This document shows positions 7,776 through 13,101 of a DNA stretch of 13,101 nucleotides, in pieces (within the stretch, counting starts at the first letter, position 1; each line of letters opens with the position of its first letter). The DNA comes from Deltaproteobacteria bacterium (GTDB lineage: Bacteria; Desulfobacterota; Desulfobaccia; Desulfobaccales; Desulfobaccaceae), in contig VGSX01000076.1 of assembly GCA_016874895.1 (NCBI GenBank), forward strand, positions 1-13,101, given 5' to 3'. The translations under genes were made by a program, and so were the position numbers. The notes below the pieces were generated by a model, which saw only the letters and a program-made list of their open reading frames with translations, did no database searches and was not told where the DNA came from.

Positions 7776-8198
7776 TTATGATTTCTTCTGGGCCTCCAGC
7801 CGTCGGTGGTGCTCCCGGGCCTTGAATTTCATCTGCCGACGCAGCAACTTGATCTTGACATCCGGGAATTGCACCTCCAAAAAGATAAACTTGTCACAGT
7901 TCTTGAGATCAGGGCATTCATAACAGTTACCGATGCCCCGGCCGCAGGCGCAGACCCGAATCGGGCAATCGGCCATGCCCCGACCCTGCTTACAGCCCAG
8001 GCATTCGGTGTGGGTTAACAGCCAATTCAGGCCTTTGTGAAATTCAGCAAAATTAAAACCCTCGCCCTCAGGAAAACAGTGCGTCCAGTAATTAGCCCGG
8101 AAGCGCTCCATGTATTCCTTCATGAGAGCGACTGTTTCCAGAAATTCCAAGTCCCCCAGATGACATTCATTGCACAGTCCGCAATAACTCTCTCTCAC
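7776..8198 (-). CDS. Cys-rich DUF3795-family protein
   Basis: 140-aa protein with twelve cysteines. The N-terminus has YCGLCNEC (Cys6, 9, 12), and a second cluster reads ECLGCKQGRG (Cys66, 69), then CPIRVCACGRGIGNCYECPDLKNC (Cys78, 83, 85, 92, 95, 101). This layout fits DUF3795, a family of unknown function common in anaerobes and probably metal-binding. The C-terminal 30 residues are strongly basic and probably helical. The start is GTG (8196-8198), supported by AGGAGA 7 bases upstream (8206-8211); an out-of-frame ATG overlaps that site. It follows the hdrA-like gene by 80 bases on the same strand and may be read through from it. Confidence 0.85.
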   Translation of the reverse strand: MRESYCGLCNECHLGDLEFLETVALMKEYMERFRANYWTHCFPEGEGFNFAEFHKGLNWLLTHTECLGCKQGRGMADCPIRVCACGRGIGNCYECPDLKNCDKFIFLEVQFPDVKIKLLRRQMKFKAREHHRRLEAQKKS

Positions 8199-8205
8199 GG
8201 GACCA

Positions 8206-8211
8206 TCTCCT
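8206..8211 (-). promoter_or_regulatory. Ribosome-binding site supporting a GTG start
   Basis: AGGAGA on the minus strand, 7 bases before the GTG at 8196-8198 of the DUF3795 gene. The nearby ATG (8204-8206) overlaps this site and is out of frame, so GTG is the likely start. Confidence 0.65.
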
Positions 8212-8222
8212 GTTAAAAATTA

Positions 8223-8236
8223 GGTTTAAGGTTCAA
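8223..8236. repeat. Two-unit 7-bp repeat between hdrA-like and DUF3795 genes
   Basis: GGTTTAA followed directly by GGTTCAA. It is short and would not be notable alone, but it resembles the GGTCCAA-type tract at 4053-4087 and lies in a gap between genes like the others. Confidence 0.35.
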
Positions 8237-8278
8237 AACGGGATCAGCCATAATTTGTGAACTATCTGATTTTAATCT

Positions 8279-11200
8279 CTAAGCTGGCCGCTGAAGGCCT
8301 AAGCAACCATCAATCTGGGCTGCCAGTTCGGCGTCTGTGCCTCGACTCATGGCAATGGCCCCCGCCGGGCATTGGGCCGCACACAGGCCGCAGCCCTGGC
8401 AGGATTCCAGGTGGATGGTGGGTTTGCCTTCCTGGCCCAGGCTGACGGCCCCCACCGGGCAGATTGCCAGGCAACTGAGGCAACGACGGCAAGATTCCCC
8501 ATGTAAGCTGGCAGTCATCTCGCCGCTGGCTATGGTTCTCTGGTAGAGCACCCGGGCCGCGGCCGCGGCCGCGGCCTGGGCCTGGAGGATCGTCTCCGGC
8601 AGGCTTCGGGGAGAATGGGCCAGTCCACAGAGAAAGATCCCTTCCGAAAAAGCCTCCACCGGCCTCAGCTTCTGGTGGGCTTCCAGGAAGAAACCCTCCG
8701 CGGACCTTTGCAATCCCAACACCTGGGCCACGCGGCCGCCATCAGGATTAGGTTCAACCCCGGTGCTCAAGACTACAAAGTCGGCTGGCAGGGAAATCTC
8801 CCTGGAAAGAAGTTCATCCCACAAATCCACCACCAGGGCTTCCCGGCCTTGGAGCGATAATCGGGGAGGGCTCTCCGCCCCGAACGGCAGGAACCTGACG
8901 CCCGCATCCTTGGCCTGGAGATAGTATTCTTCCTGCAGGCCGTACGTGCGGATATCCCGGTATAAGGCGGTTACTTCCGCCAGGGGATAACGCTGTTTTA
9001 TTACTATAGCATTTTTTATGGCTGCGGAACAACACAGACGGCTGCAATACGGGTGGTCAGGTTCCCGGGAGCCCACACACTGTATCATGATAAACCGGGC
9101 AGTAGGCTTCAGGGGAGAGGAATCCGATCGGAGCAGGGCCTCCAGTTCCAATTGGGTAAGGACCCGCCTGTCCTCCCTGTATAAATAGCGCTGCAAGGGC
9201 TTAATTTCCTGGCCGCCGGTGGCCGCAATAATGACACCGGGCTCAAAGTTATGGACTTGGGTGCCAGAGGCGGTCTGTTGCCGCACCATGGCCCGGAACT
9301 GGCCGCAATGACCTTTTAACTGCATCAACTCGCTTTCCAGCAATACGTCGATATTAGGATGCCCCAGGACGGCTGATTTCAGCTCATGTAAAAACCGCTG
9401 GGGATTGTGACCTTCCAGGGTAAAATGCAGCCTGTTGGCCAGCCCGCCCAAACACTCCCGCCGTTCAATGAGATAACAGTGAAAGCCTTGATCTGCCAGA
9501 CTAAGGGCGGCGCTGAGGCCGGCCGGGCCGCCGCCCACAACCAGGGCGCTGGGTATGATGGGAAAAGTCTGGGACAGAATGGGAGGCAACCGATGGGCCC
9601 GGGCCACCGCCATGGCGATGAGCTGCCGGGCCTTGATCAGGGCGGCCTCGGCCTCGGCCTGGTGGACCCAGGCGCACTGTTCCCGGATATTGGCCATAAT
9701 GACGTAACCCGGATTAAGGCCCACCGACTGGGCTACCTCCCGGAAAACCGGCTCGTGGGTCCTGGGCGTACAGGCAGCCACGATTACCCGATTCAGCCGG
9801 CGGGCCCGAATCGCCGCGGCTATCTGCTCGGTTGATTCCAGGGAGCAGGCGAACAGTTTTTCTTCCACATGTGCCACTCCCGGGAGATGCTGCACCTGCG
9901 GCGCCAGGGTCTTAAGATCGACGACGCCGGCGATGTTGGCCCCACAATGACAGAGAAAAATGCCGATCCGCAGGTCGGTCTCGGTTCTGATGGCAGAAGC
10001 TGGCTTGGGAGGTCCCTTCCCGATATCTCTCGGCGCAATGGCCAGCAGTTGGGAGACCGCCGCCGCCGCGGCGCTGGCGGAGGTGACGCTTTCGGTAATA
10101 TCCATGGGTTCCCGGGCAGTGCCGCAGACAAAGACGCCCGGACGGCTGGTCTGCACCCGGTCCAGGGACGGGGCGGCAATAAAGCCGTGGCTATTGAGGC
10201 GTATTCCCCAGCGGGCCGCGGACCCGAGCCCGGTGGGTTTCAGGCCGACGGCCAGGACGGCCAGGTCAAAGGTCTCTTCCTGGGGCCGGCCCTGGGCGTC
10301 GCTAAAACGGATGGCCACGTCTCCGGTGGGGAGAGGATTGACCTGGGTGACCCTCGAGCGCACCAGGCGCACCCCCCGGGCCTGGGCCTGCTGGGCATAT
10401 CGTTCGAAATTTTTACCCGGCGTCCGCATGTCCATAAAAAATATCGAAGTTTCCAGTGGGCCATGGCTGAGTTCGGCGGCGATCACCGCCTCTTTGAGAC
10501 TGGCCGTGCAGCACACCGTGGAGCAGTAAGGCGTTCCCAGGCGGGGGTCCCGGGAGCCGACGCATTGGATAAAAGCTATCCGGCCGGGGGGTTGACCATC
10601 CGAGGGGCGGAGCAATTTCCCCGCAGAAGGACCGGTGGCGCTCAAAATCCGCTCGAACTCCAGACTGGTGACCACGTTGGGATGCCGGGGCATCAAATCC
10701 GGTGTCAGGGAAGCCGGTCCGGTCCCTGCGGCCACGATGACGGCCCCCACCCGCAAAGTCTCTTCCCGGGCTTTCTCCCCGTGATTTATAGCCCCGGCCG
10801 GGCAGACCTGGACGCAGGCCTGGCATTTTTTTCCCCTCAGGAACCGGCAGGCCTCGGCCTGGATAAAGGCCGCCAGGGGCACGGCCTGGGGAAAGGGCAG
10901 GTGAATCGCTCTGGTCTGATTGAGGCCCTGGTTGTAGTGATCCGGTATCTTAACCGGGCATACCCGGGTGCATTCGCCGCACCCCGAGCACTTGTCCAGG
11001 TCCACAAAACGGGGGTCCCGGTGCAGGACGGCGCGGAAATCCCCGGCCCGGCCCGAAATATGCAGAATGCGACCCGAAGTGATCAGCTCGATGTCGGGAT
11101 TGCGGCTGATTTCCAGTAAACGGGGCGAGAGGATGCACATGGCGCAGTCATTGGTGGGAAAAGTCTTGTCCAACCTGGCCATTAAGCCTCCCAGGGAGGG

Positions 11201-11362
11201 TTGCTCCTCCACCAGGGTGACCGGCAGACCCATGGCAGCCAGGTCCAGGGAGGCCTGCATTCCGGCAATGCCGCCGCCGATTACCAGGACCCGTCGGTGG
11301 GTAATGTGGTCGAGGGGCCGATGATCCATCATGGGTGCGGGGTATGGCCGGGATAAGGACAT
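8279..11362 (-). CDS. Duplicated HdrA-like FAD/iron-sulfur protein
   Basis: 1027-aa cytosolic redox protein related to HdrA of heterodisulfide reductase, which carries FAD and several [4Fe-4S] clusters (archaeal HdrA is about 650 aa). Order of parts: first FAD domain with VLVIGGGIAGMQ (25-36) and LDKTFPTNDCAMC (64-76); inserted ferredoxin with Cys125/128/131/135 and Cys172/180/183/187; the IQCVGSRDP...CC motif (265-285); HdrA N-terminal-type domain with GIFLCHCGANIAGVVDL (467-483) and ANIREQCAWVH (557-567); second FAD domain with ALVVGGGPAGLSAAL (606-620) but no ferredoxin insert; a second QCVGSREP...CC motif (761-778); C-terminal two-cluster ferredoxin (Cys958/961/964/968 and Cys988/991/994/998). 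No HdrB, HdrC or MvhD gene adjoins it. The ribosome-binding site is weak (GGGCAGAGA before the ATG). Confidence 0.93.
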   Translation of the reverse strand: MSLSRPYPAPMMDHRPLDHITHRRVLVIGGGIAGMQASLDLAAMGLPVTLVEEQPSLGGLMARLDKTFPTNDCAMCILSPRLLEISRNPDIELITSGRILHISGRAGDFRAVLHRDPRFVDLDKCSGCGECTRVCPVKIPDHYNQGLNQTRAIHLPFPQAVPLAAFIQAEACRFLRGKKCQACVQVCPAGAINHGEKAREETLRVGAVIVAAGTGPASLTPDLMPRHPNVVTSLEFERILSATGPSAGKLLRPSDGQPPGRIAFIQCVGSRDPRLGTPYCSTVCCTASLKEAVIAAELSHGPLETSIFFMDMRTPGKNFERYAQQAQARGVRLVRSRVTQVNPLPTGDVAIRFSDAQGRPQEETFDLAVLAVGLKPTGLGSAARWGIRLNSHGFIAAPSLDRVQTSRPGVFVCGTAREPMDITESVTSASAAAAAVSQLLAIAPRDIGKGPPKPASAIRTETDLRIGIFLCHCGANIAGVVDLKTLAPQVQHLPGVAHVEEKLFACSLESTEQIAAAIRARRLNRVIVAACTPRTHEPVFREVAQSVGLNPGYVIMANIREQCAWVHQAEAEAALIKARQLIAMAVARAHRLPPILSQTFPIIPSALVVGGGPAGLSAALSLADQGFHCYLIERRECLGGLANRLHFTLEGHNPQRFLHELKSAVLGHPNIDVLLESELMQLKGHCGQFRAMVRQQTASGTQVHNFEPGVIIAATGGQEIKPLQRYLYREDRRVLTQLELEALLRSDSSPLKPTARFIMIQCVGSREPDHPYCSRLCCSAAIKNAIVIKQRYPLAEVTALYRDIRTYGLQEEYYLQAKDAGVRFLPFGAESPPRLSLQGREALVVDLWDELLSREISLPADFVVLSTGVEPNPDGGRVAQVLGLQRSAEGFFLEAHQKLRPVEAFSEGIFLCGLAHSPRSLPETILQAQAAAAAAARVLYQRTIASGEMTASLHGESCRRCLSCLAICPVGAVSLGQEGKPTIHLESCQGCGLCAAQCPAGAIAMSRGTDAELAAQIDGCLGLQRPA

Positions 11363-11647
11363 TCTCTGCCCTGACCCACCGCTATTATCTTACTGCGCGC
11401 GGTTACAGGACAATCACGGCCATAATTGCAGCCTTGCCTGCCAGCGATGATTCTAGTAGTGATTAATATAGTAAAATTATATTGATATAAATCCATGGGG
11501 AGAGAGATCATGAGATACTTGTTAATTTTAAACTTTTTCCCGGACTTAATCAAGTATAACTCGGAAACGAGACCGAGAACAGTATTTTTCGAAAAAAAGC
11601 AACTCTTTGATTTTATGAATATTATCTTTTAAAATATCATTTCTTCT

Positions 11648-11656
11648 TGGTATAAT
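11648..11656 (+). promoter_or_regulatory. Extended -10 promoter for thiDN
   Basis: TGGTATAAT: a perfect TATAAT (11651-11656) with the TGn extension. The -35 region at the right distance is only a weak TTTAAA (11628-11633). The leader to the thiDN ATG would be about 150 nt and includes the heptamer inverted pair. Confidence 0.5.
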
Positions 11657-11666
11657 ATAAAAGCAG

Positions 11667-11791
11667 GCGTTCAGCTATCAGCAATCAGCTTTCAGCAAAA
11701 ACAATGGGTTAGGGAAACTAAGTGAAGAACCAGTGATCCGCCACCTTAGAATAACTATTTGAATTTAAAGCATTAGCTGACCGCTGAACGC
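11667..11791. repeat. Heptamer tract and inverted partner before thiDN
   Basis: Left side: four 7-bp units, TCAGCTA, TCAGCAA, TCAGCTT, TCAGCAA (11671-11698). Right side (11775-11795): three units in phase, AGCTGAC, CGCTGAA, CGCTTAC. The ends form an inverted pair: left 11667-11682 begins GCGTTCAGC, and the reverse complement of 11776-11791 matches it at 14 of 16 positions. The whole is a 125-bp element with an approximately 93-base centre and no ORF. Confidence 0.65.
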
Positions 11792-11812
11792 TTACATATA
11801 AGATATGCCAAT

Positions 11813-13101
11813 ATGAAAACTTTACTCATCATTGCCGGTTCCGATCCCAGCGCCGGGGCCGGATTGCAGCAGGATCTGAAAGTCGCCACCCTTTTAGGGG
11901 CCTACGGGTTGACCGTGGTCACTGCGGTGACGGTCCAAAACAGCATCGGGGTGCAGGGGGTGAACCCGGTGGCCCCGGAGGTGGTGTCGTCCCAATTAAA
12001 AGCACTCCTGACCGACATCCCGGTGGACGCCGTCAAGGTGGGTATGCTGGCCAATGCTGGCATAGTCCGGGCGGTGGCCGCGGAAATCCGCCAGCTCAAG
12101 GTCCCGGTGGTGGTTGATCCGGTGCTGGCGGCCAGCGACGGCTCGCCCTTGCTGGACGAGGCTGGGGTGGAAGCCTTAAAGAGGGAAATTTTCCCCGTGA
12201 CCACGGTGCTCACCCCCAACCTGGCCGAGGCCGGATATCTTCTGGGCCGAGGGGTGGACACCCCCGGAGATATGGCCGCAGCGGCCCGGGAGTTGGGCCG
12301 CATGGGGCCGGGAAATGTTCTGGTGAAAGGCGGCCACCTGGCCGGGCCGCCGGTGGATGTCCTCTGGGACGGCCGTAATTGTTATGAACTGCCGGGAGAG
12401 CGCTGGCCCGGGCCCCACACCCACGGCACCGGCTGCGCCCTGGCCGCGGCCCTGGCCACCCTCCTGGGCCAGGGTCGGTCACTCCCCGAGGCGGTGAATC
12501 AGGTCCGGGAGCTGGTGAGCGAGGCCATCCGCTGGGGGCTGCCCCTGGGGCAGGGCAGGGGGCCGGTTAATACCCTGGCGCCCTTTGCCCGGGAATTGGA
12601 CCGCTACCCGGTGCTCATGAACCTGGCCGCGGCGGCCCGGCGCCTGAACCAGGAAGGGTTAGCCGACCTTATTCCCGAGGTTCAGAGCAATCTGGGCTTC
12701 GCTACTCTTTATGCCAGAGGTCCCCAGGACGTGGCCGCCTTCCCCGGACGCATCCGGCGGGGTCCCCAGGGGGTGATCGTCCCCCAGACCCCGGCCTTCG
12801 GGGCTTCCCGGCACATCGCCTCGGTCATTCTCACCGCGGTAAGTATGTTCCCGGCTCTGCGGGCCGCCATGAACATCCGGTTTTTTGAGGAAGTGGAACA
12901 GATGGGGACCCTGCTGCACCTCAAGGTGGCCTCCTTCCAGCGCAGCCAGGAACCCCCGGAGATCAAGGCCCGGGAGGGAGGCACGTTGGCGTGGGGCGTG
13001 GCCTCGGTGCTTAAGCGGGATGAGCCCCCCCCAGACCTGATCTACGACCGGGGGGAGTGGGGCAAAGAACCCATGATCCGGGTGCTGGGTACCGACCCCC
13101 A
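11813..13101 (+). CDS. thiDN: ThiDN: HMP-phosphate kinase fused to ThiN thiamine-phosphate synthase (3' partial)
   Basis: Two-domain thiamine biosynthesis enzyme; 429 codons are visible and the frame runs off the window. The ThiD part (1-255) phosphorylates hydroxymethylpyrimidine phosphate; it shows AGSDPSAGAGLQQDLK (8-23), TAVTVQNSIGVQ (37-48), VGMLA (76-80), VVDPV (100-104), LTPNLAEA (133-140), VKGGH (171-175) and HTHGTGC (202-208) with catalytic Cys208. The C-terminal part (about 265-429) fits ThiN, a non-homologous replacement for ThiE: LIPEVQSN (286-293), DVAAFPGRI (306-314), FGASRHIASVIL (329-340), LRAAMNIRF (349-357), and WGKEPMIRV (416-424). Fusion ThiDN proteins are about 450 aa, so only a short tail is missing. 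The ribosome-binding site is weak. It is divergent from the hdrA-like gene. Confidence 0.93.
   Translation, partial: MKTLLIIAGSDPSAGAGLQQDLKVATLLGAYGLTVVTAVTVQNSIGVQGVNPVAPEVVSSQLKALLTDIPVDAVKVGMLANAGIVRAVAAEIRQLKVPVVVDPVLAASDGSPLLDEAGVEALKREIFPVTTVLTPNLAEAGYLLGRGVDTPGDMAAAARELGRMGPGNVLVKGGHLAGPPVDVLWDGRNCYELPGERWPGPHTHGTGCALAAALATLLGQGRSLPEAVNQVRELVSEAIRWGLPLGQGRGPVNTLAPFARELDRYPVLMNLAAAARRLNQEGLADLIPEVQSNLGFATLYARGPQDVAAFPGRIRRGPQGVIVPQTPAFGASRHIASVILTAVSMFPALRAAMNIRFFEEVEQMGTLLHLKVASFQRSQEPPEIKAREGGTLAWGVASVLKRDEPPPDLIYDRGEWGKEPMIRVLGTDP

Larger units (their letters stand above)
11363..11812. other. AT-rich divergent spacer between hdrA-like gene and thiDN
   Basis: No credible gene. It is much more AT-rich than its flanks, especially 11450-11660. 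It holds an extended -10 promoter toward thiDN (11648-11656) and an inverted pair of heptamer repeats (11667-11791). No convincing minus-strand promoter for the hdrA-like gene was found, although TATAAT-like words are present near 11470. No TPP riboswitch core was seen. Confidence 0.7.

Noticed and set aside
8552..8576. GGCCGC trinucleotide-like run inside the hdrA-like gene
   Set aside because: It encodes an Ala-rich helix typical of the end of HdrA FAD domains and needs no special explanation.
9869..11119. 416-codon plus-strand open frame opposite the hdrA-like gene
   Set aside because: It is Gly/Pro/Arg-rich antisense shadow with no motif, while the minus strand reads as a clear HdrA-type protein.
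11560..11596. CTCG-GAAA-CGAG hairpin and adjacent TTTTTCGAAAAA palindrome as a terminator
   Set aside because: Very short stems in AT-rich DNA between divergent genes, where a terminator is not expected.
11657..11812. TPP riboswitch before thiDN
   Set aside because: The conserved core words are not visible; the leader is occupied by the heptamer inverted pair.

Overview
The window reads as a chromosomal segment of an anaerobic bacterium, most likely a Desulfobacterota (former deltaproteobacterium) sulfate reducer or syntroph. The evidence is the very large HdrA-type flavin/iron-sulfur protein, the small cysteine-rich DUF3795 and DUF6485 proteins, the moderately high GC coding sequence set against AT-rich gaps, and the hrcA-grpE-dnaK order. 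This placement is inference; there is no 16S rRNA gene or other direct marker here. No mobile-element genes, CRISPR array, tRNA or rRNA were seen.

Layout. Positions 1-110 are a perfect-period 7-bp tandem array just past the dnaK stop codon. Positions 113-3954 (minus strand) are the heat-shock cluster hrcA-grpE-dnaK. A sigma70-like promoter lies before hrcA and a second one between hrcA and grpE. Positions 3955-4545 are a gap holding degenerate 7-bp repeats, a candidate promoter and a 96-bp palindromic element. Positions 4546-7089 (plus strand) are a compact unit: a NYN-domain ribonuclease-like protein with a cold-shock-like C-terminus, glycogen synthase glgA, and a 65-aa Cys-rich DUF6485 protein whose start overlaps the glgA stop. 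Positions 7090-7775 are mostly gene-poor, with a heptamer repeat, a perfect 10-bp hairpin and one weak small ORF. Positions 7776-11362 (minus strand) are a duplicated HdrA-like protein of 1027 aa followed by a DUF3795 protein. Positions 11363-11812 are an AT-rich divergent spacer with an extended -10 promoter and an inverted pair of heptamer repeats. Positions 11813 to the end (plus strand) are thiDN, cut off by the window edge close to its expected C-terminus.

How the genes work together. GrpE and DnaK form the Hsp70 machine (dnaJ is not in the window) and HrcA is the expected heat-shock repressor, but no canonical CIRCE operator could be seen near any of the three. GlgA builds alpha-1,4-glucan for storage; the NYN and DUF6485 genes on either side share its strand and probably its transcript, with no proven link in function. 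The HdrA-like protein would handle electron transfer or flavin-based bifurcation, but no HdrB, HdrC, MvhD or hydrogenase partner is nearby. ThiDN makes and couples the pyrimidine half of thiamine.

The most unusual theme is not a gene. Five separate intergenic gaps each carry a tract with a strict 7-bp period but a different unit sequence, and two gaps carry palindromic elements about 100-125 bp long. Together they suggest a family of intergenic short tandem repeats in this genome.
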